This document shows, one piece after another, positions 1 through 11,609 of a stretch of DNA of 64,000 bases. The notes beneath the pieces are model-generated. The model was not told the DNA's origin, did no database searches, and worked only from the letters and a program-made list of their open reading frames with translations. The stretch is from Clitopilus passeckerianus (lineage: Eukaryota > Basidiomycota > Agaricomycetes > Agaricales > Entolomataceae). A program made the translations under genes and the position numbers. The stretch lies in NCBI GenBank assembly GCA_944990035.1, contig CALYLX010000112.1, positions 806,001-870,000 on the forward strand, read 5' to 3'. The stretch's first letter is position 1; each line of letters begins with the position of its first letter.

Positions 1-636
1 CTCGTTCAGCTTGGGTAATGGCAGGTTAGACTGCACGCAGGACGAGGATGCTGGGTCAGGCAGGAATGTAATTTCAGTCCGAGCATGTACGAGGAGAGAG
101 TCGACGGTCTCGTAATCGGGTTCAAATGACCAGGCTGAGACGCCCTTCTCCTGTATGGAAAGGAATTGTGAGAGGGTGATATCTGTAGGCATAGAATTTG
201 GAGGGTATTGAAGTTGGTGCTCTGTTGCAATTACTTAGTTGTTAGCCTTCTGAGGCCAGCAAAAGACTATAGGAGACAGACCTTTGGCACGAGTATACTC
301 CCGCCGTACGTTCTCAGATACACTTTCTAGCCATCTCGATTCCACGCCCTCAAAGCCTCCTTCTCCCTCGATAAGCTCCTCTCGACTCATATCGATAGGG
401 CCGACATGGTCTTGCAAGCTGATACCCCTCCTCCTACGAATTATAAGAACACAGACTAGAAATACAAGCAGGAAGAAAAGGAATGTGGATAGAACGATCA
501 ACAGCGGTAGCAGTACAAGGAAAGGATCCGGTTGTTGAGAAGGTGGGCCATCGTTTGGTGGTTCTAAGTGAGGATAGTCCCCGTGTCTGGAGAGTATCCT
601 TGAGATGAACGTCGATGGGGGTGCCGACGACGACAT
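1..636 (-). CDS. SSH4: SSH4-like SPRY-domain membrane adaptor (partial, 3' end off window)
   Basis: Endosomal/vacuolar membrane protein of the Ssh4/Ear1 family, which in yeast recruits the ubiquitin ligase Rsp5 to membrane cargo. Seen: a short proline-rich N-terminus, one transmembrane helix of about 25 residues followed by a basic RRRR stop-transfer, then the conserved stretch around GVSAWSFEPD and the beginning of a SPRY domain (SNLPLPKLNE at the window edge). A 60 nt intron (GT at about 285, AG at about 226 on the minus strand) joins YTRAK to EHQLQYPPNS and restores the family frame. The start used is the ATG at 636; the longer open frame upstream begins with TTG. The SPRY core and the C-terminus lie beyond position 1. 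Identification is from family knowledge and is strong; the Rsp5 role is inferred from yeast. Confidence 0.88.
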
Positions 637-787
637 GGTCAACGGAGAAGTTGAATGAGGCTGGGCAACGACGACGACGGCGGCGATGTGTGGGGACTAC
701 GGCTAGAACTTACGTAAGTATTATTTGGACGGAGGAAGAAAAATAATTAATTTAAATATTCCGGTTCGGCTGCCGTCCAAGATATCG
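637..787. promoter_or_regulatory. Divergent SSH4/SNF4 promoter with a TTACGTAA palindrome
   Basis: The 151 bp between the two start codons must hold both promoters. It contains the perfect palindrome TTACGTAA (710-717, inside CTTACGTAAG), a bZIP-type site in fungi. Which bZIP protein would bind is unknown. The same 8-mer occurs in two other upstream regions of this window (32983 and 55611). Confidence 0.45.
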
Positions 788-2200
788 ATGCTGCAGCCAA
801 CATCACCCAAGGTTACTCGACCAGGAGCTGGACGACGAGGATCCATTGCACGACGACGAGCAGCTTCACATCTTCCTCCATATCAGTCTCAAGAATCTCA
901 CGACAACGCTGTTAGAGGCATTCGCCAATTCCTCAAGGACCACACAGCTTATGAGGCATTTCCAGTCTCCTTCAGGCTGATCGTGCTTGATACCAAACTC
1001 ACTGTCAAGAAGGCTCTGCAATGTCTTTTGCTCAATGGTCTTCGAGAATCTATCCTCCATTACCATCCAATCACTGACATCTTTTGATAGGCGTGGTGTC
1101 CGCTCCTCTGTGGAATAGCGAAAAGTCTGCTTTCGCCGGAATGTTGACCGTCCTGGATATCATCCACCTGATTCAATACTACTATCAAAACGTTGGGTCT
1201 TTTGAGGCTGCGGAAACGCAGGTCGAGACATTCCAGTTAGAGTCGCTAAGAGGTACATATTCAATTCTCTAGGTTGACTCGCCTTGTTTATTCTCTTGTT
1301 TCTAGACATCGAGGAGAAGCTAGGCGTCGATCAGCCACCACTCACATCAGATCTCCCGACGAACTCTCTATACGACGCCTCAAAACAGTTGATGGAGACC
1401 CATGCACGTCGACTTCCATTGCTGGACAATGACACCGAGACTGGACATCAAGTTATTGTATCGGTTCTTACCCAATATCGTCTTCTCAAATTCATCTCCA
1501 TCAATGCATGTCCAATCGGGTCTTTTCTAGCCTTTGAATGATCTGACGTACCTCAACAGTGCCATAAAGAGGTCCAGCAGCTAAACATGTCCTTGCGCAA
1601 ACTGAAAATAGGCACCTATGTTCAGCCCGCATCACTGGATGGAACACAACACGAAAACCCATACTATCCGATTGAAACAGCACAACTCGGTACCCCAGTA
1701 TTCGACGTCGTGCACATGTTCTCAAAACATTCAATCTCTGCGGTTCCGATCATCGACGAGGACGGTATCGTAGTGAATCTGTACGAAACAGTTGATGTCA
1801 TCGTATGTCGATCATTTTCTCATATTCCGCTTATGAGCTAAACTCTTTTCAGTCATTAGTACGGTCCGGGGTCTACCAGTCGCTAGATCTCACCATCCAA
1901 GAAGCATTGACCCAACGCTCACCGGATTTCCCTGGTGTCGTCATTTGTCAAGCCTCTGATTCTTTGGGCACCCTTCTACAGCTCCTACGGAAGCGGCGGG
2001 TTCACCGACTCGTTGTGGTCGAGGGAGATGTGCGTGTTTGTCAAATTACCACAACAAATCACTAACCTTGATAATAGGAAGAGGAGAGGAAAGGAGGCAG
2101 AAAGGGTCGCCTCCTAGGTATCATAACCTTGAGTGATGTTTTGCGCCACATAATCGGAGAGCCGCAGCCATCTCTCAGAGAGAAGAATGAGGAATCATAA
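788..2200 (+). CDS. SNF4: AMPK/SNF1 gamma subunit (four CBS domains)
   Basis: Regulatory gamma subunit of the SNF1/AMP-activated protein kinase, which senses adenine nucleotides. Seen in order: GIRQFLKDHTAYEAFPVSF, VVSAPLWNSEK and FAGMLTVLDIIHLIQYYY (CBS1), ARRLPLLDNDTETGHQVI (CBS2), ISAVPIIDEDG (CBS3) and KRRVHRLVVVEGD followed by LLGIITLSDVLRHIIGE (CBS4), the usual end of fungal Snf4. The first in-frame ATG is 788, after a serine- and arginine-rich N-terminus. Introns are about 50 nt. One of them, 1506-1559, needs a GC donor (AAT|GCATGT...CAG|TGCCAT) to give the family sequence ISINCHKEV. No frame break is seen. Confidence 0.93.
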
Positions 2201-2388
2201 CCATAATTCCGCGGTTTGGATCTGTAGTTCGGTGATATACCCACACCATACCTGTTGGATATGCCAGATTTGTATCTCATAGACTATCTTGAATGCATGT
2301 ATTTAGTTATTATTCAAATGTAAACGGCGTTGGCTCATTCAATCTCGGCCAACGTTCTCGAGCGGAAGAAAGTTTGCATTCCAGTGGT

Positions 2389-5300
2389 CTACACTTTGGC
2401 TATCAATCTCCTTGTCTCCTGGGGCGTAAAGTGGAGAATCGTAGATAATACGCGGACTAAATTTGGCTGTCAAACACATGAGCGACCTTGAATTCATGTG
2501 TAGACTCGGAAAAACAATCCTTACCCTCATCTCTTTGTGTTCGAGGAACTGGAAGATGACATTCCTCAGATATTCGAGGTTAACCTCCTGATCGTCGATT
2601 GCGCGCTTGGGGGCGGGAGAGGCAGGCCGTGATGGTGACTCGCCAGGAGAAGCCATGGACACCTGTGATGCATTTCCATTGCTTTCCGCTGTCCGTGATG
2701 CCCATAGACCTATTCCAGGGCCTCGCTGTCGCTCTAGAATGGCAGCAGAGGATTGGACCTTTTTCATTTCCTCACGGAGTGTCTAAACCTTTATCAACAA
2801 TGTTTTGTGGCCAAATAACATAGAGCTGACCTTGTTGCCCGCACGAACTTGGTTTTCGCGTTGCTTCGCTTCTTCCAGCTGTTGCTCCAAAGCTGCTACT
2901 TTATCGTCCCACTCTTGGGCCTGCGACCGCCATTTTTTCTATTCACGATGCTATTAGTGCCAGTCAAAAAGCGGGTAAGGCAGGGCAGGTCATTACCTCC
3001 ACTTCCTGCGCAGTGATATTACTCTGCTGCAAGTCAGCTAATTGCTGCTGGAGCAGTCGGCCCTCGCCACGAAGCTTGGCGATATCTTCTTCAAGCCGGG
3101 AGACTGTTTCTCGGTGCTGTTCGGTCAGAGAAGTAGCTGAACCAGCGAGCCTCTTCAACTCTTCCGTCTCTCTCGCTTTCTCGTCTAGCTTTCGGCTCCA
3201 TTCTGCGTCAGTTTCGTCCCTTTCTCGTTCTAGGCTGGAGAAACTCCGTCTCATCTCCTGAATTTTACTCTCGTATTTGGCCTCCGTGGCGGAGATCAGT
3301 AATGCTACTTCATTTGCGGAAGGAGCAGGATCGTGCAGCCTAGCCTGCTGTTCCCGCTGGAGGTCGGCCAAGTCTTCCCTGAGAACATCAGCCTTTTCTT
3401 CAGCTTCACGTAATTGATAGCGAAGTTCGGTATTCTGGCTCTGAAGAACCTCAAGATGAGATTGTGCAGACTCGAGTTCTGCTTGACGGATTTGGAGGGT
3501 GTCGAAGAGATTATTCTTCTCCTCTCGAGTGCTGTGGAGAGCCGATTCCAGAGATTGGACGGTTGCTGTCTTAAATGACATTTCTTGATCATGAGTAGCC
3601 TAAGTATTGCCGGTCAGCGGACGTGTTGTCAAATAGAAGATTCTCATTACCTTGAGGGCGCTCCATTCCAAGTCAGCTTGCCCCTTCACTGCTGCGAGTT
3701 CTCGTTCATGTCTCTCCTTGAAAGTTACCATCTCCTTCTCATGCTGGTTTCTCAACGTATGGATGACCTCGTCCTTCGCCTGAAGCTTGGTATTGAGTTC
3801 GGTCTCGAACTTGAGCTGAGCAGCCTGGTCCTTCTCTTTGTCTCCTTTCAGCCTCTCTCGAAGTTGTTGGAGCTCATTTGTGCCGTCTTCCTTCTCCTTC
3901 TCTGCCTTCACCAACTTCTGGCGCACGGTCTTTAGCAGGCTGATAGCTTTGACGCGTTTTTCCTCTTCTTCCTTCGCGGTAGTTTGTGCCTTTGCTAGGT
4001 CCTTCTGGATCTGCTCGAGTTCGCCTTGCTTGCTTGCAAGTTTTTCATCGGCTTGGGTGTCTGCTTTCTGAGATGCGGCAACAAGCGCCTCTGCTTCTTC
4101 AAGTTGAGTTTTAAGTCTTTGAATATGGTCGGACTGAGAAGCCGCTTCCAGCTTGTGCATATCCCGTAGGTCTTCGATACGAGTTTCCTGGACTGAACAG
4201 AACAGAGGTTAGTGTGATTCAGCTTGGGCATATGCTGTCGTTTCCATACCTTGGAGTCGATTGTTCAGCTCCTTCACTTCAATTTGGAAGCTCTATAAAT
4301 ATGATATTCATATCGACCGTAAATTGACGAATGCAATGCTTACTGTAATCTTGGTTGAAATGTCGTGCAAGTAGTCCCGAAGGGCATCATCATCCTCAAT
4401 GCCTCCAAGGGGCGTAAATTCCTTAATGATATGGTCGACCGCTGCCTTTTCCGCTTGCAGTTGCTTGTATGAAGCAGATACATCTGTGGAAGGCCGGAAA
4501 TGTGTGAGAGGAAGCTCTGGTCAAGTATGAAATGTAATCACGAACCAAGGAAGCGTTGTTCGACCTGCCTCAGGCGCTCCTGAATGCCTTCAACGTTAGC
4601 AGCTTGAAGCTCATCATTTTCAGGCTCAACTTGAGGTGCCTCAGTAGATGGGAGCACCAGCGGTGTGGGATCTGGAGAGTGTGTCCCGTCTTCTTCATCC
4701 TGAGCTTTGGGGGTGGCAGGGTTGGGTTGCTCATGGTCCTTCTCTACTTCGTCCAGTGTAGGTGCTTTCGTTGGCTCCTCTTCTTCCTTCGTGTTCACAG
4801 CCTCGTCCACCACGGGTGGGCTGGCAACAGAACCTTCAATGGGGGTTTCGCTCGTACTTGAGACTTCATCCGAGGGCGGGACGCTGCTGTGATCAGCAGC
4901 TACGTCCATGGCTGGTGCAGCGAAGGAAGAGTTGCTTTTAACCTCCTTACTGTCCGAGGTCGTGGTTTGTTGGCTTTCCTTCGTAAGTGGTTGAGCCTCT
5001 TCTATTTCAAGCTGAGGCTTCTCATTTGTCGAAGGAGCTTGCGTAGTTGGTGCAGGCGCTGCCTCAGCAGCATTCAACGGATGTTCTTCTACATCGTTGG
5101 TAGAAATGACTGGTCCAATTCTCGGTGATTGAGCAGGAGAGTCGGGCAGAGGCACGTCGTGAGGAGATATAATACGTTTCGCGACTGAAGCCGGCGGTGG
5201 TGAAGCAGACGTGGATGGACTGGGATTCCTAGCAGCGGCAGCGGCACGTAGCCTGTCTTCAAGCGTCGTCCTTGCCCTTGTACCACTGGCTGTTCTCGGC

Positions 5301-5542
5301 GTCGGTGGTATTCCAGGAGAAGCAGGACGCTGAGTACTCAGCGATTTGCGAAGGTTTGAACGCGCTGAATCTGCCAGCTGACCCGAGGACATGGATGACG
5401 ACGACCGAGGTTGAGAGTCGATCGAATTTGAACGCGAGATAGATTCTCGACGAGGGTTAGCTTCATTGTTGCTAGCTTCGTCGAGAGACTGGCGCACAGG
5501 AGCCGCCAAGTTCTCGACGGCATTGCGGAACTGGGAGAACAT
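2389..5542 (-). CDS. IMH1: GRIP-domain golgin (Imh1-like)
   Basis: Peripheral trans-Golgi coiled-coil tether recruited by the Arl1 GTPase through a C-terminal GRIP domain. Seen: an N-terminal MFSQFRNAVENLAAPV, a long serine/proline/alanine-rich low-complexity segment (about residues 20-330), several hundred residues of heptad-rich coiled coil, and at the very end the GRIP domain. This is split by an intron between QFLEHKEMR and PNLVRVLSTILHFTPQETR, and it keeps the tyrosine of NLEYLRN that contacts Arl1 in the family. The stop is TAG at 2389-2391 after LIAKV. Estimated length is roughly 850-900 residues, similar to Imh1. The open frame that runs past the last splice site to 2339 is not the real C-terminus. 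Confidence 0.9.
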
Positions 5543-5692
5543 GAAATGGCAGGTCTAGCCGGGACAAGCGCCCACACGCAGACCTTGTCGCTTGAAAATC
5601 AAAGCCGTCAAAGTATTGATTCAAGATTGCGCCGGATTCACAAATAGTCCTATCCATTATAATACTAGATATACAGCTATATGAAATGAAAT

Positions 5693-6744
5693 CTACGAAG
5701 ATGAACTCGAACCAGAATCTGTAGCCACTTCCTTGCCCTTGCCATTCACGCCAGCACTTGCCGGGCCGGGTGAGCTAGGTGAGCCAGCCAGTTGCCAGGC
5801 GGGAATAGCAGGCTTTCCGAGAGTAGGAAGTGTCGCTGGAGGAGTGCCTGGGGCGCGAGTAAGAAGGATAGTTTTAAGCGACTTTAACTCCTGCTGGAGC
5901 TCATTGATTGAATGAGTCTGCGCCTCTTTGTTTTTCTCGATCATCTGGCGAAGATGAGTTGTTGAATTAGGCGTAGAGAAGAGAAAAAGAGTCACCTTCG
6001 GTAGCATGTCACGAATGGTGTTAACCTCTTCCCGGATCTCCCTCATTTCGTCCCTTGTTTTGTTCTCACCTTGACGAACCTCTGCAACTACGGCATCGAC
6101 GGTCGCGGTTGTCTTCTCTATCTTTGTAGCCTGCTCTTCGACAGCAGCACGGACAGCAGCAGACTCTGCCTGTATTTCCTTGAGCAATGCCTCAGCAGCA
6201 TCAAATTGAGCTGTGAGCGTCCCGGTCTTCCTCATAAGCGGTCGAAGAGGGCGGTTGAAGATGGGGTAATAGATATTTCTGATAGAAGGATAAATTAAGG
6301 TTAAATGGTGTAGAAACAACCGCGCATACCTTGAAAAGCGAAACTGCGCCATAAGCCAATGTACCAGAGACTACAGTAGTGATCTGTACCGGCAAAGATG
6401 TATTTAGCATGTGATTTGCGTTAGGAGTGGAAGGTCGACGCACAAAGTAGTCTCTCCAGTCCCAGCTAGGTGCAGGAGGTGCAAATGCATTTCCATACTG
6501 AACAGGACCGTATGTAGGAGCACTGGGTCGTGAAGAATTGGCCTGCTGGAACGCAAAGTCAATCTCTTGCGGTGTTAAGCCTTTTGCCTCAAGAAATTGT
6601 ATCCTCTGAGCAAGAGGCGATGCCTGTGACTACAGAAGATTATTAGAATATTAGAATAAGCAACAATCATCTTTCCAAACGACTTACCTTTGGGTCTGCA
6701 AGGAAGGCGACTGCGTTCTGGATGAGCTGCTGACGGTCCGACAT
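5693..6744 (-). CDS. PEX14: Peroxin-14, docking factor of the peroxisomal import machine
   Basis: Membrane component of the peroxisomal docking complex that binds the cargo receptor Pex5. Seen: the N-terminal Pex5-binding helical domain (LIQNAVAFLADPK spliced to ASPLAQRIQFLEAKGLTPQE and IDFAF), a linker with PSWDWRDYF, a hydrophobic segment (TTVVSGTLAYGAVSLFKKYL), a long coiled coil with the alanine/glutamate pattern typical of Pex14, and a serine-rich tail ending SSSSS. Start is the ATG at 6744. It shares a 119 bp upstream region with TUF1 on the other strand. No anomalies are seen. Confidence 0.95.
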
Positions 6745-6863
6745 AAGGAGATTGATTACATAAATCGTTAACCCCGGACATGAGACGCTTCGGCAAAAGC
6801 CGTACCTGCCAACAAAATAATTTGGAACTTCCTCAGGTTCGCTAAGTTCACAAGTTGCCAGCA
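6745..6863. promoter_or_regulatory. 119 bp divergent PEX14/TUF1 promoter region
   Basis: The start codons of PEX14 (minus) and TUF1 (plus) are separated by only 119 bp, so both core promoters and both 5' leaders fit in this space. No TATA box is evident. Shared regulation of the two organelle genes is possible but only inferred from position. Confidence 0.5.
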
Positions 6864-8607
6864 ATGATTAACTGGGCAGCGTCCAAAGCCATTTCTCGCG
6901 GGCTGACGGCTCGTCGTACGTATTCATTGCCTTAACATGCCTTCGGAACGCGTTTAATAACCTGATTTTACAGTTCCTTTTGCGCCATGCAACCGCGCTC
7001 TTTGGAACCCGTCATCTACCCTTAACTTCAGTGAGTTTTATGAACGTCAGAGACCTTTGGGCCAATAACTGACTGTCACACTTTCTAGTGGCTCGTCGAG
7101 GCTATGCCGAGGTTTTCTCCCGCAAGAAGCCTCACATGAATATCGGCACCATTGGTTCGTCATACTTCATTCCAAGCAAGCTACCCTCGTATTGACTTTC
7201 TTGAAGGTCACGTCGACCACGGAAAGACTACCTTGACCGCTGCTATTACCAAGGTCATGGCAGAGTCTGGAGGTGCCAAGTTCACCGACTACAGCCAGAT
7301 TGACAAGGCACCTGAGGAAAAGGCCCGTGGTATTACCATCAACTCTTCTCATGTCGAATATGAGACAGAGAACCGTCACTACGGACACATTGACTGCCCG
7401 GGACACGCTGATTGTATGTCGTCTGCCTCTTCATATCTGCACCTCACTAACAGGGTGCAGACATCAAGAACATGATTACTGGTGCTGCTCAAATGGACGG
7501 TGCAATCATTGTCGTCTCCGCGACCGACGGTCAAATGCCTCAAACCCGTGAACATCTTCTCCTTGCTCGTCAAGTCGGTATCAAGAAGCTCGTCGTTTTC
7601 ATTAACAAGGTCGATCAAATTGATGACCCCGAGATGCTTGAACTCGTCGATATGGAAATGCGCGAACTCCTTTCCACTTACAAGTTCGACGGTGAAAACA
7701 CTCCTATCATCATGGGCTCTGCTTTGGCTGCTTTGGATGGTCGTGATGCCGACATTGGTGCTACCAAGATTACTGAATTGGTCAAGGCTTGCGATGAATG
7801 GTTGGACCTCCCTCCCCGTGGGTATACTTCATTATTCATAGATTTCATTCTAATCTTCGGAATGCAGGTGACCTCGAGCAACCTTTCCTCCTCCCCGTCG
7901 AAGACGTCTTTTCCATCTCTGGCCGTGGAACCGTCGCAACTGGTCGTGTATGTGAAAATACATGTTTCATACGACCCCTTCCATTGACATCATGTACAGG
8001 TCGAGCGTGGTATTGCACACAAGGGTGACGAAGTCGAGATTATCGGCATGGGTGAAACCTTCAAGACTGTTCTTACTGGTATCGGTATGTCCATTCCCCT
8101 TCATTTCTATCTGCTTAAGTCTAATACGTTTTATAGAGATGTTCCGCAAGGAGTTGGAGCGTGCTGAGGCTGGTGACAACATGGGTGCTCTCCTCCGTGG
8201 TATTAAGAGGGAACAAATGCGCCGTGGTCAAGTCATTGCTGCTCCTGGCACCATCAAGGGCATCAAGAAGTTCCAGGCTCAGGTTTATGTTCTCAGCAAG
8301 GATGAGGGTGGCCGTGCAACCCCTTCATGAGCAACTACCGCCCTCAATTGTTCATCCGTACAGCCGATATCACTGTTGGTCTTACATTCCCTGAGGGAAC
8401 CGAAGATGCTACTGAGAAGATGGTCATGCCTGGTGACAATGTCGAGCTCGTCTGTGAACTCCACACTACCGTTGCTGCTGAGGTTGGTTCTAGGTAAGAA
8501 AACTGCAGTTTTATCCATAGAGTCATCCTCATCCCATCTCTAGGTTCACTCTTCGTGAGGGTGGTAGGACTGTTGGCACTGGTATCATCACCAAGGTCAT
8601 GGAGTAA
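6864..8607 (+). CDS. TUF1: Mitochondrial elongation factor Tu (single-base deletion in the assembly)
   Basis: GTPase that delivers aminoacyl-tRNA to the mitochondrial ribosome. The first exon is short: the ATG at 6864 opens [17 protein letters not shown], an arginine-containing presequence, then a 59 nt intron with donor GTACGT. Seen: G1 GHVDHGKTT (split by an intron after GTIG), switch region RGITIN, G3 DCPGHADY (split by an intron), G4 NKVD, domain 2 [13 protein letters not shown] and domain 3 ending TGIITKVME. The reading frame breaks at 8320-8323: the conserved [12 protein letters not shown] is obtained only if one C is added to a run of four; as written the frame stops at 8328-8330. An essential, otherwise perfectly conserved gene argues for a consensus error. 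Confidence 0.95.
8320..8323 (+). other. Apparent 1-nt deletion in TUF1 (C4 run)
   Basis: The frame KDEGGRATP runs into TGA at 8328, while TTC ATG AGC AAC TAC in the next frame gives the conserved [15 protein letters not shown]. The interval is contiguous and too short for an intron. One missing C in the run restores the family sequence. Confidence 0.8.
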
Positions 8608-8924
8608 ACGTGCCTCTAGACTTCGTTTGGAGGTTCCCGACAACGTATACTAATTTAATTGACCCCCCAACTCGTGTACTTTAAAAGTAGACTAGGAGCC
8701 CAGTCCTCCGTAATAATATTGGTTAAATATTCCTTACCCTCCTGCCTGCAATAGACATAACTTTTGATGGCGAGACATAAAACTGTATATTCCTTGCGAA
8801 TTCCGCTACGGGAGTCCGGGTTCTTCTAAAAGTGGCAGAAATTCTCGGCAACTGAATTTCGAACCTCGTCCCATCCTCGAGCCTCGGTTCTTGACGCTCT
8901 CTACGTTCTTCCATCATCTCCAAC
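8608..8924 (+). promoter_or_regulatory. TUF1 3' end and GCV3 upstream region
   Basis: There is no gene in these 317 bp. They hold the TUF1 3' untranslated region and the GCV3 promoter. The last 40 bp before the GCV3 ATG are pyrimidine-rich, as is common for leaders of highly expressed fungal genes. No other motif is recognised. Confidence 0.4.
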
Positions 8925-9609
8925 ATGCAGGCCTCTCTCCGTGCAGCTTTCCGTGCCCAAACCCGCTTTGCACTTTCGCGACCCACTATACAGCCTACCA
9001 GGACACACTTGTTCCGGACGCTCGTTAGTGAGTACACCAATGAAAGTTGTTGCTTCGGAACGGTGCTTACAGTTTGATATAGCCAAGAAGTATACCAAAG
9101 ACCATGAAATTGTTGCTTTCGACGACGCGTCGAATATTGGAACAGTCTACATCACCAACCATGCCCAGCAGTCACTCGGTGATGTCGTTTTCGTGGAGTT
9201 ACCAAATGTTGGAGAGGAAATTACGAAGGACGGTGAGGACAATCTGCAGACACGCCTGAGCGTTGCTAACGCCTGTTCTAGACCCTATCGGCGCCGTAGA
9301 GAGTGTCAAAGCTGCCTCTGACATCGTTGGTGTACCTTCCGTTCTCGGTCACGCAGATGGGCTAACAATTATTTCTCGCAGTATGCGCCCATCTCGGGTA
9401 AGGTGACCGAAGTCAACGAGGCTCTATCAAAGCAACCCAACCTGGTCAATAAGTCCGCTGAGAAGGACGGCTGGTTGTGCAAGGTCGAGCTCTCTGACCC
9501 CTCTGAAGTGAGTTAACTCCTTCCAGCAACCATGGTCCAAAATTAACCATTTTTATAGCTGAATGACCTGCTTAGTGAGGAAGACTACACGAAAAGCCTT
9601 GCCGAGTAA
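8925..9609 (+). CDS. GCV3: Glycine cleavage system H protein, mitochondrial
   Basis: Lipoyl-carrying H protein that shuttles the methylamine group between the P, T and L proteins of the mitochondrial glycine cleavage system. Seen: an N-terminal presequence rich in Arg, Ala and Ser ([19 protein letters not shown]), the mature start [14 protein letters not shown], and the lipoylation motif VESVKAASD, whose lysine carries the lipoate. It then continues through [14 protein letters not shown] to [12 protein letters not shown] and a TAA. Four short introns separate these blocks and all join in frame. Length is about 150 residues, usual for the family. It lies downstream of TUF1 in the same direction and converges on the complex I subunit gene. 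Confidence 0.95.
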
Positions 9610-9754
9610 TTCATAGTGTTATTATCCTTATGACAATAGAACCATAGACTTTTCCCTTGTTGCCTCTTTCGTGTTTAGGTCCTCTGCAATGGGTGCTTTA
9701 GAGATGAATGTGATAATATATAAATGAGTGATTGAATGGGGGTTTCTAGTACAG

Positions 9755-10199
9755 TTATGAGGATGCTGGTGTTGAAGGCTCGTATAGATATTTCTCTCCT
9801 CGTGCCTCCATCCTAGCCTTGGCTTCGTTCAGAGCCCATGTCTGAATACTAAGAAGCGGAAAAAGGAGTGTCAACAAAAGTCGGGAAACCCCTGGCGGTG
9901 CTACAGACCTTGTGTCCGGCTTATAGTAGAGCATGACTCCAGCAAAAACCATCGTCCCGTACATTCCCCAATACCAGATGTTCTCCCAATCCTCCTTTAC
10001 TCGCTTTTGACCAGGCGCTGGCGGCTACGGAGGTGTCCGAGTCAGTGCATGGATCCCGAGGAAGAAACAACATAGCTACCTTCTCTCCGAAAAGGTAGCC
10101 AGTGGGTTCGTTAAAGTGCGGCGCTTCATGAGAGGCCATCCGCCTGCCTGCAAGGCGAGGAGCGGCTCTTGTTGCAGAGCGAAGTGTTGTAGATAGCAT
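9755..10199 (-). CDS. Mitochondrial complex I accessory subunit, ESSS/NDUFB11-like
   Basis: Small single-pass inner-membrane accessory subunit of NADH:ubiquinone oxidoreductase. Seen: a presequence with several arginines (MLSTTLRSATRAAPRLAGRR), the block HFNEPTGYLFGEKPPAPGQK, then VKEDWENIWYWGMYG leading into one hydrophobic helix, YYKPDTSIQTWALNEAKARM and a short tail. Two introns (about 55 and 60 nt) interrupt it and leave the frame intact. About 110 residues, fitting the fungal ESSS subunit. Identification rests on recalled similarity to fungal ESSS proteins. Confidence 0.8.
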
Positions 10200-10467
10200 G
10201 ACTGGTGAATCCGACTGTTGACGGAGGGAAACTCAAGGTAGGCAACCCGATGACAAACAAAGGCAAATATTCCCCGACCACAACCAGATCCAACTTGAAT
10301 GCCCTTCAACCACAGCTCTCGCTGAATCAGCCTCATTTAAGTTATCCTCGACGGTAAAACAGCGGCTACATAAATGTATAGTCTCCCACCAAGGCGTGTA
10401 TGGCTTGTGGATTGTTTGCGAGCGAAAAGTAAATGTCATTGACATCGAACCACACAACTCCGAGAAG

Positions 10468-11404
10468 TCAATGAACGGATTTTGATAAAATCATGTAGTC
10501 TGGCGGAGCCTCTTCGGATGCTTCACCGGGTGGATCTGGAGAAGTCCAGTCCCTGGTAAATCTGTGGCGCAATCATGCTCGGTAACAATGAAGCGCGTTC
10601 GAGCACTTGAATCGTACTCACCCAATATTCCGATAGAATTCGACCGATCCAGAGTTCGCTTTCGGAGACGATTCAGCGGGGCTAAAGAGAGTAGATATAA
10701 GGAAAAAAGACCTAAAAGAGCGGTAAGAGCGATTTTTTCCATCTTCCAGGCAACAGCAAGCTTTTCCAGCAATTCCATCAACTTCTTGCCCAAGCCCGTC
10801 CTATGCTTCGACGCGCTCACTTGGAGCTCGTAGCTGAGACTCCTTTAGGTGATTAAATCCGATGGAAAGGTCGCCGAGGACCTACCAGTACATTATATTC
10901 TCTCGATTCTCATACTCGAATCGAAACATCGTAAATGCCACCAACACTTCTCGTGATTTAACCAGGGCAAAGCGAGAAAGGGGGTGGAAGAGCTCATTCC
11001 GTTTCTTGGAAGGATCCCAACCGTAGGAGGATCCGATGTAGCTGCATAGATTGCTTCAGAAATGAACCTAAGACCATGACCGTAGAACCGGTACATTCCA
11101 TGCATATTCTCCTCAAAGATTTGCCAGATGTCTTCGCGATCGTGACTTTGGAGTTCCTCTGCCAGGACAATCTCCGAGTTATAGCTTCATTAATACACGG
11201 TGAATGCTCTTGGTAAGAATTGATAGAATAAGAGCCATACTCGGCCTGAGGCGTGCATATCAAGAGATCATGGCCTGAGATGAGTTCCGAGGATGTTGCC
11301 TTATACCACGAGCTCAGATTTTTTGTTTCCGTGGATGCCAGACTTGAATCACGAACTTTGTTAGCTTTCCGAACTTTGGCAGAGCCAGCACTGAGGTTCG
11401 ACAT
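10468..11404 (-). CDS. NAT4: N-alpha-acetyltransferase 40 (NatD), histone H4/H2A acetyltransferase
   Basis: GNAT-fold enzyme that acetylates the N-terminal serine of histones H4 and H2A. Seen across at least five exons: KVRKAN near the start, IWQIFEENMHGMY, then SSYGWDPSKKRNELFHPLSR, VLVAFTMFRFEYE, CYELQVSASKHRTGLGKKLM with the acetyl-CoA loop TGLGKK, ANSGSVEFYRNIGF, and the tail PPDYMILSKSVH with TGA at 10468-10470. Each join uses a GT...AG intron of 53-60 nt. The first in-frame ATG is 11404; the longer open frame begins with GTG. The order of blocks and the spacing match Naa40. Confidence 0.87.
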
Positions 11405-11609
11405 CGATTCACCGTCTAAACAGAATATAGACAAGAGAGAGGACACATGCACCTTACATAACTCACTGACCTAGGAAGAGAACTTGAGACCGTCCTTCAA
11501 CACCAAATCTATTCTTTAGGTTGATTCTGGCATAGTACTGCCGTAGAGATAGTACTCATCACATGGTATGTAGTCCAAACAGATGGGGCCTGTTTTTGTC
11601 GAGACGAAC

